NCBI GenBank assembly: GCA_019245755.1
Contig: JAFARC010000016.1
Span: forward strand, 1 to 64,000
Length of the DNA stretch: 64,000 bases
DNA from: Mycobacteriaceae bacterium
Lineage (GTDB): Bacteria > Actinomycetota > Actinomycetes > Mycobacteriales > Mycobacteriaceae
Reading direction: 5' to 3'
How positions within the stretch are numbered: position 1 is the first letter of the stretch; every line of letters begins with the position of its first letter. Under the pieces are notes generated by a model. It was not told the origin of the DNA and ran no database searches. It saw only the letters and a list, made by a program, of their open reading frames with translations. Position numbers and translations under genes: made by a program. Shown piece by piece: positions 39,716 through 49,543 of the stretch.

Positions 39716-41040
39716 ACCGCTGCTCCCTCCGGTGCCACGAGCATGGAGTCGCGCGGATCGAACGGGCATCCCCGCTGCTGCACATGGGCGACGTACTCGT
39801 CGCGGAAGTAGTTGATCGACGAAATGATCGGGCTGGCCGCGCCGTCTCCCAACGCGCAGAACGACTTTCCCAAAATCGTGTCCGACACATCAAGCAGCGT
39901 GGCGATGTCGGCAGCGGTGCCCTCACCTTCTTCGAGCCGTTCATAGATCTGGGCCAGCCAATAGGTGCCCTCCCGACACGGGGTGCACTTGCCGCACGAC
40001 TCATGCTCATAGAACTGGGTCCAGCGCCGCACCGCGCGTACCACACAGGTGGTGTCGTCGAAGATCTGCAACGCCTTGGTGCCCAGCATCGACCCCGCCG
40101 CGCCGACCGCCTCGTAATCGAGCGCCACGTCCAGATGTTCGGCCGTCAGAATCGGTGTCGAGGACCCGCCGGGCGTCCAGAACTTCAACTCGTGGCCGGC
40201 GCGCACCCCGCCGGCGTAGTCCAGCAACTGGCGCAACGTGATTCCCAGCGGTGCCTCGTACTGGCCTGGGCGCGCCACATGCCCGGACAACGAATACAAC
40301 GTGAATCCCGGGGATTTGTCGCTGCCCATCGACCGAAACCAGTCGATTCCGTGCCGGATGATGGGCGGCACGCTGGCGATTGATTCGACGTTGTTCACCA
40401 CGGTCGGACATGCGTACAGCCCCGAGACCGCCGGAAACGGCGGCCGCAGCCTCGGCTGGCCGCGGCGGCCCTCCAGTGAATCCAGCAGGGCGGTCTCCTC
40501 ACCGCAGATGTAGGCGCCGGCGCCGGCATGCACGATCACGTCGAGGTCATAGCCCGATCCGAGGATGTCGCGGCCCAAATATCCCGCGGCATAAGCCTCG
40601 GCCACCGCCGACTGCAGGCGACGCAGCACCGGCACCACCTCGCCACGCACGTAGATGAACGCATGGTGTGCCCGGATCGCATAGGCCGCGATGATCGCGC
40701 CCTCGATCAGCACATGCGGGTTGGCCAGCATCAACGGAATGTCCTTGCAGGTACCCGGCTCCGACTCGTCGGCATTGATCACCAGGTAGTGCGGCTTGGC
40801 GCCGGCCCCGGTTGCATCCTGCGGGATGAACGACCATTTCATCCCGGTCGCGAACCCCGCGCCGCCGCGGCCGCGCAGCCCGGCATCCTTGACGGTCTGG
40901 ATGACCGCGTCGGGGTCCATACCCAGCGCCTTCTGCAGCCCACGGTAGCCGCCGTTAGTGCGGTAGGTGTCCAGCGTCCACGATCGCGGGTCGTCCCAGA
41001 ATCGGCTCAGCACCGGAGTCAGTGGCGTCATGTCGGCCAT
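39712..41040 (-). CDS. nuoF: NADH-quinone oxidoreductase subunit F
   Basis: This 442-residue NADH- and FMN-binding subunit starts at the ATG at 41040, which shares one base with the nuoE stop. Motifs: [15 protein letters not shown] for [25 protein letters not shown] for FMN, and the 4Fe-4S N3 ligands in [15 protein letters not shown] with a distal Cys in [12 protein letters not shown]. It is the electron entry point of complex I. The long open frame upstream belongs to the nuoE antisense phase and is not coding. Confidence 0.96.
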   Translation of the reverse strand: MADMTPLTPVLSRFWDDPRSWTLDTYRTNGGYRGLQKALGMDPDAVIQTVKDAGLRGRGGAGFATGMKWSFIPQDATGAGAKPHYLVINADESEPGTCKDIPLMLANPHVLIEGAIIAAYAIRAHHAFIYVRGEVVPVLRRLQSAVAEAYAAGYLGRDILGSGYDLDVIVHAGAGAYICGEETALLDSLEGRRGQPRLRPPFPAVSGLYACPTVVNNVESIASVPPIIRHGIDWFRSMGSDKSPGFTLYSLSGHVARPGQYEAPLGITLRQLLDYAGGVRAGHELKFWTPGGSSTPILTAEHLDVALDYEAVGAAGSMLGTKALQIFDDTTCVVRAVRRWTQFYEHESCGKCTPCREGTYWLAQIYERLEEGEGTAADIATLLDVSDTILGKSFCALGDGAASPIISSINYFRDEYVAHVQQRGCPFDPRDSMLVAPEGAAV

Positions 41041-41771
41041 CACTCGTTCTCCGGAGTGGGCGGCGCGGCCATGTCGTTGTCCCGCGCGACGTGCAGACCT
41101 GCGAGGGTCGCCGCGCCTGCGCCACCTTGCCCGGTGTCGGCCCGGTCGTCGGGGAAGCCGGCCAGCAGGCGTTCGGTCTGGCGGAACGTACACAGGGGCC
41201 CCTGCCCCCGAGTGGGGGTGACCGGTTGGCCGGCGCGCAGGGCGTCGACGAGCGCGCGCGCCGACTCGGGGGTCTGGTTGTCGAAGAACTCCCAGTTGAC
41301 CATCATCACCGGGGCGTAGTCGCAGGCGGCGTTGCACTCGATGTGCTGCAGGGTGATCTTGCCGTCGTCGGTGGTCTGGTCGTTGCCGATGCCCAGTTGT
41401 TCGCGCAGCTCGTCGAAGATCGCGTCGCCGCCCATGACGGCGCACAGCGTGTTGGTGCACACCCCGACGAGGTAGTCGCCGGTGGGATCGCGCCGGTACA
41501 TCGAGTAGAAGGTGGCGACGGCGGTGACCTCGGCCCCGGTCAGCCCGAGTCGCTCGGCGCAGAACAGCACGCCCGCAGGGGTGAGGCAGCCGTCTTCGGC
41601 CTGTACCAGATGCAGCAGCGGCAGCAGCGCCGAGCGGGGCTGCGGATAACGCGCGATGATCTGCGCAGCGTCGGCCCCCAGCCGCGCCCGCACCTGCTCG
41701 GGGTAGCTATCCCGACCGCGAAGATGGCTGGGCTCCTCGGGCCGCGGCCCGAGCGGCAGCAACACGGTCAC
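41040..41771 (-). CDS. nuoE: NADH-quinone oxidoreductase subunit E
   Basis: This 243-residue thioredoxin-like 2Fe-2S subunit holds cluster N1a, whose ligands lie in [12 protein letters not shown] and [19 protein letters not shown]-terminal tail of about 60 residues after the core, rich in Gly and Ala, is common in mycobacteria. The start is GTG at 41771, overlapping the nuoD TGA by 3 bp (GTGA). It forms the NADH-oxidising module with NuoF. Confidence 0.95.
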   Translation of the reverse strand: MTVLLPLGPRPEEPSHLRGRDSYPEQVRARLGADAAQIIARYPQPRSALLPLLHLVQAEDGCLTPAGVLFCAERLGLTGAEVTAVATFYSMYRRDPTGDYLVGVCTNTLCAVMGGDAIFDELREQLGIGNDQTTDDGKITLQHIECNAACDYAPVMMVNWEFFDNQTPESARALVDALRAGQPVTPTRGQGPLCTFRQTERLLAGFPDDRADTGQGGAGAATLAGLHVARDNDMAAPPTPENE

Positions 41772-43108
41772 CGGTCGACCCCGCCCATCACCGGGTCGAT
41801 GGAGGCCACGGCCGAGATTGCGTCGGCCACCATCCCGCCCTCGCACATCGCGGCAACCGCCTGCAGATTGGTGAACGACGGGTCGCGGTAGTGCACCCGG
41901 TACGGGCGGGTGCCACCGTCGGAGACCATGTGCACCCCGAGCTCGCCGCGCGGTGATTCCACCGCGACATAGACCTGTCCGGCTGGAACGCGGATGCCCT
42001 CCGTGACGATCTTGAAGTGGTGGATCAACGCCTCCATCGACGTGCCCATGATTTTGCCGATGTGCGCTGGCGAGTTGCCCAGACCGTCGGGGCCGAGCTT
42101 GAGGTCGGCCGGCCAGGCCAGCTTCTTGTCGCCGATCATCACCGGCCCGGGCTTGAGCGCCTCCAGGCACTGCTCGACGATCTTGATCGACTCGGTCATC
42201 TCCTTCACCCGGATCAGGTATCGCCCGTAGGCGTCGCAGCCGTCGTCGGTGATGACCTCGAATTCGTAGTTCTCGTAGCCGCAGTAGGGTTCGGCGCGCC
42301 GCAGGTCGTGCGGCAGCCCGGTGGCCCGCAGGATCGGCCCGGTCATGCCCAGCGCGATGCATCCGGTTAGGTCCAGATACCCGATGCCCTGGGTGCGGGC
42401 CTTCCAGATGTAGTTCTCCTTGAGCAGGTTTTCCAGGTCGCGCAGCCGGCGCGGCAGTAATTTCAACAGCTCCCGGATCTGGGGCACCGCGTCGTCGTGC
42501 AGGTCGGCGGCCAGGCCGCCCGGCCGGATGTAGGCATGGTTCATCCGCAGGCCGGTGACGGTCTCGAAGACACTCAAGATGAGTTCGCGTTCCCGGAATC
42601 CGAAGAACATCGCGGACATGGCACCCAGCTCCATGCCGCCGGTGGCCAGCGCGACCAGATGGCTGGAGATCCGGTTGAGTTCCATCAGCATTACCCGGAT
42701 CACGCTGGCACGCTCGGGGATGTCGTCGGTGATGTCGAGCAGTTTCTCGACCCCCAGGCAGTACGCGGCTTCGTTGTAGAAGGGCGACAGGTAATCCATC
42801 CGGGTCACGAACGTCACGCCCTGGGTCCAGGTGCGGTACTCCAGATTCTTCTCGATCCCGGTGTGCAGGTAGCCGATACCGCAGCGGGCTTCGGTGACGG
42901 TTTCTCCTTCGATCTCCAGGATCAGCCGCAGCACACCGTGCGTGGAGGGGTGCTGCGGGCCCATGTTGACCACGATTCGGTCGCCCGCGGCCGATTCGGC
43001 TGCCGCGGCGACGACCTCGTCCCAGTCCTGACCGCCGACCATGACAACGGTGTCCGCCCCGCCACCCGAAGCGCCATCCGCCCAAGGCGAGTCGACCGGT
43101 GTGTTCAT
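41768..43108 (-). CDS. nuoD: NADH-quinone oxidoreductase subunit D
   Basis: This 446-residue 49-kDa-type subunit lines the quinone pocket. It has [14 protein letters not shown] with the quinone-site His, [39 protein letters not shown] and [17 protein letters not shown] 45-residue N-terminal extension precedes the core. The ATG shares one base with the nuoC stop. Confidence 0.96.
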   Translation of the reverse strand: MNTPVDSPWADGASGGGADTVVMVGGQDWDEVVAAAAESAAGDRIVVNMGPQHPSTHGVLRLILEIEGETVTEARCGIGYLHTGIEKNLEYRTWTQGVTFVTRMDYLSPFYNEAAYCLGVEKLLDITDDIPERASVIRVMLMELNRISSHLVALATGGMELGAMSAMFFGFRERELILSVFETVTGLRMNHAYIRPGGLAADLHDDAVPQIRELLKLLPRRLRDLENLLKENYIWKARTQGIGYLDLTGCIALGMTGPILRATGLPHDLRRAEPYCGYENYEFEVITDDGCDAYGRYLIRVKEMTESIKIVEQCLEALKPGPVMIGDKKLAWPADLKLGPDGLGNSPAHIGKIMGTSMEALIHHFKIVTEGIRVPAGQVYVAVESPRGELGVHMVSDGGTRPYRVHYRDPSFTNLQAVAAMCEGGMVADAISAVASIDPVMGGVDR

Positions 43109-43797
43109 CAGCTGTAGGCCCTCCGCTCGTCGGGCGGCGGAATCTCGGCGCCGTGGTAGTCCACCGGGATGCCGCCCAGCGGGTAGTCCTTGCGCTGCGG
43201 GTGGCCTTCCCAGTCGTCGGGCATTTCGATGCGCGTCAGCGAAGGGTGACCATCGAAGATGATCCCGAAGAAGTCGTAGGTCTCCCGTTCGTGCCAATCC
43301 GTTGTCGGATACACCGAAAACAGGGAGGCCACCCGCGGATCCGCGTCGGGGATGGCCACCTCCAGCCGGATGCGCCGGTTGTGGGTGATCGACATCAGCG
43401 GGTAGACGGCGTGCAGTTCGCGGCCGGTCTCGTCCGGGTAGTGCACACCCGAAACACCCAGGCACAGTTCGAATCGCAGCGCGGGATCGTCGCGTACGGC
43501 CTTGGCGACCTCCACCAGCGCCTCCCGGCGCACCTCCAGGGTGAGCTCGCCGCGAAACACCACCACTCGCTCCACGGCAGCGCTGAACCGGTCCTCGCCC
43601 AGCGCATCGATCAATGCATCGACGACCTCGTCGAAATACCCGCCGTAAGGCCGAGGCGAGCTGCCCGGCATTGCGACCTCGGCCAGCAGCCGACCATAGC
43701 CGGAGGTGTCGCCGCTGCCCTTGACCCCGAACATGCCGCGCCGCACGCCGATGATCTCGGCATCCGCCGGCCTCGGCGGCGGATTCGATTCCGTCAT
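43108..43797 (-). CDS. nuoC: NADH-quinone oxidoreductase subunit C
   Basis: This is a 229-residue 30-kDa-type subunit. Its C-terminal half has the family block [23 protein letters not shown] (shown in parts: [21 protein letters not shown]) and [18 protein letters not shown]. It is a structural peripheral-arm subunit pairing with NuoD. The start at 43797 overlaps the nuoB TGA by 4 bp. It is a separate gene here, not fused to nuoD as in E. coli. Confidence 0.96.
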   Translation of the reverse strand: MTESNPPPRPADAEIIGVRRGMFGVKGSGDTSGYGRLLAEVAMPGSSPRPYGGYFDEVVDALIDALGEDRFSAAVERVVVFRGELTLEVRREALVEVAKAVRDDPALRFELCLGVSGVHYPDETGRELHAVYPLMSITHNRRIRLEVAIPDADPRVASLFSVYPTTDWHERETYDFFGIIFDGHPSLTRIEMPDDWEGHPQRKDYPLGGIPVDYHGAEIPPPDERRAYS

Positions 43798-44381
43798 CGG
43801 CCCAGGCCGCCGATCTGCAACATCGTCGGCCCCACCCCCGAAGCGCCCACCCGCGAAGCGCCTGCGGCCAGCGCCGCGGCTTCGGCCTCGCGCACCGCCT
43901 GCTCGCGGTTGACCCCCAGCGGCATTTCGGCAATCTTGGCGTGCAGCTTCAAAATTGCGTGCAGCAGCATCTCGGGTCGCGGCGGGCAGCCGGGCAGATA
44001 GATGTCCACCGGCACCACGTGATCCACGCCCTGCAGGATGGCGTAGTTGTTGAACATTCCGCCCGAGGATGCGCACACCCCCATGGCCAGCACCCATTTC
44101 GGCTCGGCCATCTGGTCATACACCTGTCGCAGCACCGGAGCCATCTTCTGGCTCACCCGCCCGGCCACGATCATCAGATCCGCCTGCCGCGGGGTCGCCG
44201 AGAACCGCTCCATCCCGAACCGGGCGATGTCGAACCGTGGCCCTGCTGTGGCCATCATCTCGATGGCGCAGCACGCCAGCCCGAACGTCGCCGGCCACAG
44301 CGATCCCGCGCGCACATAGCCCGCGACCTTCTCCAGGGTGGACAGCAGAATGCCACCGGGAAGCTTCTCCTCCAGTCCCAT
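43794..44381 (-). CDS. nuoB: NADH-quinone oxidoreductase subunit B
   Basis: The 195-residue subunit carries the terminal 4Fe-4S cluster N2, with ligands in [23 protein letters not shown] and [12 protein letters not shown]. The tandem Cys pair is present. The C-terminal 30 residues are an Ala/Gly-rich extension. It passes electrons to quinone at the NuoD/NuoH interface. It lies 3 bp after nuoA. Confidence 0.97.
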   Translation of the reverse strand: MGLEEKLPGGILLSTLEKVAGYVRAGSLWPATFGLACCAIEMMATAGPRFDIARFGMERFSATPRQADLMIVAGRVSQKMAPVLRQVYDQMAEPKWVLAMGVCASSGGMFNNYAILQGVDHVVPVDIYLPGCPPRPEMLLHAILKLHAKIAEMPLGVNREQAVREAEAAALAAGASRVGASGVGPTMLQIGGLGR

Positions 44382-44384
44382 CTT

Positions 44385-44762
44385 TCAATCCCAGCTCAGG
44401 CCGCCGCGCCGCCACACATAGCCGTAGGCCACGAACACGGTCGCCATGAACAGCAGCATTTCCACCAACGCGAACATCCCCAGCGCGTCAAACGACACAG
44501 CCCACGGATACAGGAAAACGATCTCGATGTCGAAGATGATGAACAGCATTGCGGTCAGGTAGTACTTGATCGGAAACCGCTGCCCGGGCGCGGCCTTCGG
44601 ACCGCTGACCGACTCCGCGGTCGGCTCGATGCCGCACTCGTAGGCCGCCAGCTTGGACCTGTTGTAACGCCTTGGCCCGACCAGGACCGCCACGCCCACG
44701 GAGAACACCGCAAACGCGGCCGCAATCGCACCCAGAACCAGAATTGGGACGTAGACGTTCAA
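44385..44762 (-). CDS. nuoA: NADH-quinone oxidoreductase subunit A
   Basis: This 125-residue subunit with three transmembrane segments is the first gene of the 14-gene operon. The loop AAYECGIEPT and FPIKYYLTAMLFIIFDIEIVFLYPW (in parts: KYYLTAMLF, FDIEIVFLYPW) are diagnostic. I place the start at a TTG at 44762, which matches the known N-terminus of M. tuberculosis NuoA (NVYxPILVL) and has GGGAG 5 bp upstream. An ATG 54 bp further upstream would add an Arg-rich stretch unlike the family. The operon promoter should lie in the 141-bp gap before it. Confidence 0.95.
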   Translation of the reverse strand: MNVYVPILVLGAIAAAFAVFSVGVAVLVGPRRYNRSKLAAYECGIEPTAESVSGPKAAPGQRFPIKYYLTAMLFIIFDIEIVFLYPWAVSFDALGMFALVEMLLFMATVFVAYGYVWRRGGLSWD

Positions 44763-44903
44763 CTCGCTCCCTGTGCGTCGCGCCCGTGTGACCGGGCGGC
44801 CTTCGGCGGCCGCCATGTGAACTATTGCACAGCCTAATGGTGTCCCCGGAGGGCCTGCCCGCTTTTGCGGCCCCCGCTTCCCCCGCCCGGGAAAAACCGC
44901 TGG

Positions 44904-45311
44904 TCAGCCGCCTAGCGCGGGGGTGCGCAGCAGCCTGACGACCGCGTCGGCCAGCTTGATCGGATCGATGGGATGACCTACCGCCGCTTCGGCCCGCGAC
45001 CACCTGGCCAGCCACGAGTCGTCGGGTCGGCCGGTCAGCACCACGATCGGCGGGCACTCGGCGATCTCGTCCTTGAGCTGTTTGGCGATCCCCATGCCGC
45101 CGCTCGGCGTGGCCTCGCCGTCGAGGATCGCCAGGTCGGCGTTGCCGGCCTCCACCTGCTTGACGACCATCGGGCCGGTCGCGACGTCGAGGTAGCTCAG
45201 CTCGGGCAGTTCGGGGTGGATGCGCTTGCCGAGCGCGAGTTTGACTCCCTCGCGCACGTTGGCGTCGTCGCTGTAGACCAGGATCCGCAACGCGGCGGTT
45301 GACTCGGGCAC
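44904..45311 (-). CDS. Stand-alone CheY-like response regulator (Rv3143 homologue)
   Basis: This 135-residue single receiver domain has no output domain. The phosphorylation site is probably D64 (AILDGEATP), with D15/D16 in VYSDDA and T93 in VLTGRPDD. The conserved Lys near residue 113 of CheY-type proteins is replaced by His (VGHPIDP), so phospho-signalling may be altered. The start is GTG. It sits directly upstream of nuoA in the same direction, as Rv3143 does near nuo in M. tuberculosis, but without the PPE gene between them. Its partner kinase is unknown. Confidence 0.85.
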   Translation of the reverse strand: MPESTAALRILVYSDDANVREGVKLALGKRIHPELPELSYLDVATGPMVVKQVEAGNADLAILDGEATPSGGMGIAKQLKDEIAECPPIVVLTGRPDDSWLARWSRAEAAVGHPIDPIKLADAVVRLLRTPALGG

Positions 45312-45333
45312 GCCGCCGATGTTACGGCCAGGG

Positions 45334-45870
45334 CTAACCCGCGGCCCGGCGGAACACCGCGTCTGCCGAAACGGTCGTGGTACTGCCCACCATGCCCGCG
45401 ATATTGCCGCTGACCCCCAGCTGCTCCCGCTTGACGAGCGCGGTCGTGGTGAGCCGCACGGCGCCGTCGTCCAGCCTCGCGACGCTGGCCGTCAGCGGCA
45501 GCGCGACGGTGTTGCCGCAAATCGTCATTTCCGCCCGTACGTTGACCGCGTCGTCATGGGCGACATCCACGCCGTCGACGGTGACGACGATGTCGGGGTA
45601 ATGTTCCGCGTCGAAGAAGTCGGGGGAGCGCAGGTGATTGTCGCGTTGCCGGATTCCCGTCTGTAGCGACGCTGCCTTGATCACCAACTTGCCCCAGACC
45701 TTACCGTCCTGGCCGATCTGGCCTTCGCCGCTGAAGTCCGTGAACCGGCCCTTGACGTTTGTCAGGCCCCAGAAAGTCTTGTTTTTGAAGTCGAACCTTG
45801 ACCGGCCCGGAACCAGTGTCCAGCTGCCGACCGCCTCAGGGCTGCTTAGAAAGGTTGTGACCGTTGACAT
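45334..45870 (-). CDS. YceI-family lipid-binding protein
   Basis: This 178-residue beta-barrel protein of the YceI/polyisoprenoid-binding family has GSWTLVPGRSRFDFKNK, VKGRFTDFSGEGQIG, IRQRDNHLRSPDFFDAEHYP and the C-terminal strand pattern. No signal peptide is seen, so it acts in the cytoplasm, where relatives bind isoprenoid or amphipathic lipids. It begins 1 bp after the DUF6285-SnoaL gene and is the last gene of the catabolic operon, which suggests handling of a hydrophobic intermediate. Confidence 0.85.
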   Translation of the reverse strand: MSTVTTFLSSPEAVGSWTLVPGRSRFDFKNKTFWGLTNVKGRFTDFSGEGQIGQDGKVWGKLVIKAASLQTGIRQRDNHLRSPDFFDAEHYPDIVVTVDGVDVAHDDAVNVRAEMTICGNTVALPLTASVARLDDGAVRLTTTALVKREQLGVSGNIAGMVGSTTTVSADAVFRRAAG

Positions 45871-45871
45871 T

Positions 45872-46645
45872 TCACCTCCGTACCGAGGGGACTCGCGCGG
45901 CGAGCAACGGCGTGAGATCCGCCGGGTCGAAGTATTCGTCGATTTGGGTGATCAGCCCCTCCGCGCCGACGACGACGATGATGGCCATCCGCAGCGAGTA
46001 CGGGGTGCCGTCGCGGCAGTGCCCGTGCAGCCGGTGCTGCTGAACGAAGCCCTGACCACAGCCCCGGTCGAACAGCTGGCGCGCCAGGACGTCATAGTGC
46101 CGGTCGGCGGAGGCCGAGATGAACCAGTCGATCACGCGGCGTGCGCGGAGCTTGTCGCGGCGGCGTGCGGCGCCGGCCTGCCACACCGTGATCTCGGGTG
46201 ACCACATCGCGGCGACCGCATCGGCGTCGCCGGCCTCCATCGCGGCGAACAGCCGGTCGGCGATCGACGTGACGGCGTAGCCGGGGTTGGCGACGGTCAG
46301 CCGGGCCAGCACCGAGCGCCGCAGCGCCGGCAGCACGGAGTCGGCGCGGCCGTCGAGCCGGCCCTCGCGGATCGCCGCGGCGAGCTGCGCTTCGTCGCTG
46401 ACCCCCAGCTCTGCCCACCCGGCCGTGGCGCCGTGCGCGGAGTCCTGGGTGAGCTCGCGTTCAACCGTCCGAAGCACGTTGGCCGCCACCCGGGCGTGAA
46501 AGTTGACGCGGCCCATGTCGGCGACGTCCTCGCCGGTCAGCTCCCGCACGTCGGTTTCCAGAAACTCCGCGACCGCCGCGACCAGCTCCGCCGCGGTCGG
46601 TCGCCCATGCCGGGCCGCGGTCGGCCCGCGCTCGGCGGCGGTCAC
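45872..46645 (-). CDS. DUF6285 / SnoaL-like fusion protein
   Basis: The protein has 257 residues. Residues about 15-120 match DUF6285 (RPTAAELVAAVAEFLETDV, NFHARVAANVLRTVEREL, LTVANPGY), a small domain repeatedly found beside APH-type kinases and acyl-CoA dehydrogenases. Residues about 125-250 resemble a SnoaL/NTF2-like fold (DRLFAAMEAGDADAVAAMWSPEITVW, IVVVGAEGLITQIDEYFDPADL). I have not met this fusion before. The GTG start overlaps the kinase stop (GTGA), so it is translationally coupled to the kinase. The DUF6285 part may be the kinase partner and the SnoaL part a hydratase, isomerase or binding module; this is inference. Confidence 0.75.
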   Translation of the reverse strand: MTAAERGPTAARHGRPTAAELVAAVAEFLETDVRELTGEDVADMGRVNFHARVAANVLRTVERELTQDSAHGATAGWAELGVSDEAQLAAAIREGRLDGRADSVLPALRRSVLARLTVANPGYAVTSIADRLFAAMEAGDADAVAAMWSPEITVWQAGAARRRDKLRARRVIDWFISASADRHYDVLARQLFDRGCGQGFVQQHRLHGHCRDGTPYSLRMAIIVVVGAEGLITQIDEYFDPADLTPLLAARVPSVRR

Positions 46646-47661
46646 GCCGGCGCCCCGGCACGCGCACTCGCTTCGAGCAGGTCGAGCAGGTCCCACTCGG
46701 TCTCACAGACCCGCCGCCCGATCGCGGCCAGCTCCACCGATCGGGTTTGACCGGACAGGTGCCGTTCGGCCTGATAGCGGCAGATGATTCCCCACGACAG
46801 CGTGGCCCGGATCAACCACCACCGCATCGCCACCCGGTCGACGGTAGTCCCGCTCGCGCTTTCATACGCCGAAAGAAAACTTTCGATGCTCCCCAGCCCG
46901 CCGGCGCCGCGGCCCGTGGCAGCGCCGAACCGCCACGCGCGGATGCAGAACCAGGCGAGGTCTTCGTAGATCTCACCGATGTGCACCAGCTCCCAGTCGA
47001 GGACCGCCGCCAGCTGCCCGTCGCGGATGATCAGGTTTCCCATCCGAAAGTCGCCGTGCACCATCCGCGGCGGCGACGGCCGCGGACGGTTGGCGCTCAG
47101 CCAGCGCAGCGTCCACTCGAATGTGGCTGTGGTATCGCCTATCTCGTCGAGTCGGTGACGCCACAGCGCGAGCTGGTCGTGCTCGCGCAGGCCCAGGCCG
47201 GGCGTCTGTACCCGGTGGATCGCGGCCAACGCCTCTGCGCATGCCCGAAGCAGTCGCGCGCGCCGCGACTCGCCCCCCGAGCCCGACTCGCCCGCCGAGC
47301 CCTCCAGCGCACGGAAAATCCGCCGCGGGATGGTTTCCCCCTCGATTTCGTCGCAGATCAGAAACGGAACGCCCACCGCGACCGGCGAATCGTCCGCAAT
47401 CAGCACATTGGGCACCGGCGCGCCCTGGGCCGCGGCCAGCAGCTGGGCGCGGGCCTCCAGTTCCATCCCGGCATGAACGTCATCCGGCAACCCGGTGCGC
47501 AGAATCAGCCGCCGTTGATTGTCGCCGGCCCGCGCCGTGAACGCCCAGGTCCCCCGGCTGGCGCCGCCGGTCAGCACCCGCAGCTGGGCCACCTCGACCG
47601 GGCCGCCCAGCAGCGCCGCCAGCACGTCGGCCAGCGCCGAACGCAGCCGGTCGACGTTCAC
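46642..47661 (-). CDS. APH-family kinase, candidate hydroxyacyl-CoA kinase
   Basis: This 339-residue APH-fold kinase has LTGGASRGTWAFTA as the nucleotide loop, RMVHGDFRMGNLII as the catalytic loop (Asp in HGDFRMGN) and AVLDWELVHIGEIYEDLAW with the metal-binding DWE. Stop and start overlap the dehydrogenase and DUF6285 genes by 4 bp each. The neighbours (acyl-CoA dehydrogenase, DUF6285) are those of the LvaA kinase of Pseudomonas levulinate catabolism, which phosphorylates 4-hydroxyacyl-CoA. On that basis I propose a hydroxyacyl-CoA substrate, not an antibiotic. Confidence 0.8.
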   Translation of the reverse strand: MNVDRLRSALADVLAALLGGPVEVAQLRVLTGGASRGTWAFTARAGDNQRRLILRTGLPDDVHAGMELEARAQLLAAAQGAPVPNVLIADDSPVAVGVPFLICDEIEGETIPRRIFRALEGSAGESGSGGESRRARLLRACAEALAAIHRVQTPGLGLREHDQLALWRHRLDEIGDTTATFEWTLRWLSANRPRPSPPRMVHGDFRMGNLIIRDGQLAAVLDWELVHIGEIYEDLAWFCIRAWRFGAATGRGAGGLGSIESFLSAYESASGTTVDRVAMRWWLIRATLSWGIICRYQAERHLSGQTRSVELAAIGRRVCETEWDLLDLLEASARAGAPA

Positions 47662-48902
47662 TGACCGCTCCGGCCGAACTTGAACAGCCGCTGGGCCACC
47701 CGGCGGATCTGGATCTCCTCGGCCCCTTCGGTGATGCGGTAGCGGCGGTGGTGCCGGTAGATGTGTTCGAACGGCTCGTGGCGGGAATATCCCAGGCCGC
47801 CGAACACCTGCATGGCCCGGTCGGCCGCCTCACAGACCAGCCGGTTGGCGCGGTAGTTGGCCATCGAGACCTTGTCGGACACCTCGAGATGGTGGTTGCG
47901 GTCCAGGTGCCAGGCTGCGTAATAGACCAGCAGCCGGACCATTTGAGCTTCGGTCTGCAGTTCCACCAGCGGCCACTGCACGGCCTGGTTCACCGACAGC
48001 GGCTTGCCGAACACCACCCGCTGACCGGCGTGTCCGACCGCGCGGTCGATGCAGTACTGGGCGGCGCCCAGGCTGCTGGCGGCCTGGCGGATCCTGTTTT
48101 CGTGCAGGAAGGTTTGCACCACCTCCAAGCCGCGGTCGACCTCCCCGAGCACCGCGTCGTCAGCCACCACGACGTCGCGCAAAACCACCTCACCGTGGTC
48201 GGTGGGCATGTTGAACGTCCACCAGTAGAACGGCACCGCAAAGCCCGGTGCCGACGTGGGCACCAAGAACGCGGTGATGCCGCGGGCCTGACCGGGCTCA
48301 CCGCAGGTGCGCGCGAAGATCAGATCGTGGGTGGCGCGGTGCACCCCGGTGTTCCACCGCTTGGCGCCGTTGATCACCCAGCCGTTGCCGGTCCGTTCGG
48401 CGCGGGTCGCAAGCCACGTCGCGTCCGAACCGTGCGCCGGCTCGGTCAATCCGAACGCGAAGCTGCGCTCACCGGTGATCAGTGCCTCCGAGAACTCTTT
48501 GCGCTGCGTCTCGGTGCCGAACCGCTCCACCATGATCACCTGCGGGAAGTTGCCGACGATCGACGACTCGTCCTGCAGGTCGTTGTGCAGACCAAGGCCC
48601 TTGGCGGCCAGATGTTCGCGGATGACGGCCATGTCCAGGTTGGTGCCGTCCCGGCCGCCCAGCGATGCCGGCAGCCCGTAGCGCAGCCAACCGGCGGCGT
48701 CGGCCCGCGACCGCATCTCCGAAAGCAGGTCTTCCCATTCGCGTCTGGGAATGCCGCCGTTGTCCCAGTCGGTGCGCGCGTTTTCCCGGCGATGGTCGAA
48801 GTACTGGATGTGCTCGCGTTCCAGCGGTCTGATCTCGGCCTCGATGAACGCGTCCATCTCGTCCAGCAACCTCGGAAGGTGTTCCGGCAGGGTGAAGTCC
48901 AC
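47658..48902 (-). CDS. Acyl-CoA dehydrogenase family protein
   Basis: This 414-residue member of the ACAD fold has FGLTEPAHGSDATWLATRAER (FAD/substrate region, in parts FGLTEPAHGSD), KRWNTGVHRATHD, RQAASSLGAAQYCIDRAVGH, and the C-terminal MQVFGGLGYSRHEPFEHIYR with ITEGAEEIQ; the Glu there is at the position of the catalytic base. It is most like the ACAD11/LvaC-type branch by neighbourhood, since it is directly coupled to an APH kinase gene (4-bp overlap). It may eliminate phosphate from a phosphoacyl-CoA or carry out a normal alpha-beta dehydrogenation. Confidence 0.83.
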   Translation of the reverse strand: MDFTLPEHLPRLLDEMDAFIEAEIRPLEREHIQYFDHRRENARTDWDNGGIPRREWEDLLSEMRSRADAAGWLRYGLPASLGGRDGTNLDMAVIREHLAAKGLGLHNDLQDESSIVGNFPQVIMVERFGTETQRKEFSEALITGERSFAFGLTEPAHGSDATWLATRAERTGNGWVINGAKRWNTGVHRATHDLIFARTCGEPGQARGITAFLVPTSAPGFAVPFYWWTFNMPTDHGEVVLRDVVVADDAVLGEVDRGLEVVQTFLHENRIRQAASSLGAAQYCIDRAVGHAGQRVVFGKPLSVNQAVQWPLVELQTEAQMVRLLVYYAAWHLDRNHHLEVSDKVSMANYRANRLVCEAADRAMQVFGGLGYSRHEPFEHIYRHHRRYRITEGAEEIQIRRVAQRLFKFGRSGQ

Positions 48903-48919
48903 GATACCTCCTCGGTTGG

Positions 48920-49543
48920 TCAGAAGCCGTAGAGCGTTTTCTTCCAGATGGACGACAGCGTGGCGATCGCGTCTTCGTCGGTGACCGCCAGCCCGAGTCC
49001 GGACGTGCCCGGCCGCAGGAACACCGCGGTGAAGTTCTCGAACAACAGCGCGACGGCCGCCGCGACGTGGTCGGCCTGCAGTTCCCGGCCGTAGCCCTGC
49101 TGCTGGGCGCGCCGCACGGACGCGGCCACGATGTTCATGCCGAATCGCCGAAACTCGTTCTGCAGCTGGGCGAACCGTTGCGCGGTGGCCGCCAGTTGTG
49201 CGACCGCGATCATGATGCCGATGTTCTGCTTGGACATGTTCCAGTAACCGGTCACCACCGCCGAGAAGAAGGCGGCGTCATCCGGTGCGTCAGGCAGCCG
49301 CACGGTCAGGCCCGACGGGGCGACGACGTCGTGCAGGAAGGATTCGGCCAGTGCGCCCAGCAGGTCTTCCTTGTCGTCGAAGTAGCGGTAGAACGCCGCG
49401 GGCGACTTGCCGGCCGCCGACGTGATGTCGGCTACCGTGGTGCCGTGAAAACCGCGCTCCGCGAAGAGTTTTCGGGCCGCCTGCTCGATCGCTTCCCGGG
49501 TTTGCCTGCCCTTCGAGCTCAGCGTCTCGGCGGCCATCGTCAT
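48920..49543 (-). CDS. TetR-family regulator inside the catabolic operon
   Basis: This 207-residue protein has its HTH at about 10-57 (RQTREAIEQAARKLFAERGF, TTVADITSAAGKSPAAFYRYF). The ATG at 49543 overlaps the lyase stop by 4 bp, and the dehydrogenase gene starts 17 bp after its stop. It is therefore co-transcribed with the enzymes and probably represses the whole operon. The dyad with core TAACGTTA at 51711-51726, before the first gene, is a candidate target. The ligand is probably an acyl-CoA of the pathway. Confidence 0.82.
   Translation of the reverse strand: MTMAAETLSSKGRQTREAIEQAARKLFAERGFHGTTVADITSAAGKSPAAFYRYFDDKEDLLGALAESFLHDVVAPSGLTVRLPDAPDDAAFFSAVVTGYWNMSKQNIGIMIAVAQLAATAQRFAQLQNEFRRFGMNIVAASVRRAQQQGYGRELQADHVAAAVALLFENFTAVFLRPGTSGLGLAVTDEDAIATLSSIWKKTLYGF

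Noticed and set aside
39712-41460. Longer NuoF with a 140-residue Arg-rich N-terminus
   Set aside because: The extra part is nuoE antisense-phase sequence; the ATG at 41040 fits the family and abuts the nuoE stop.
44830-44900. Terminator between the response regulator and nuoA
   Set aside because: A 4-bp CCGC/GCGG stem around TTTT is too weak in this GC-rich context to call.
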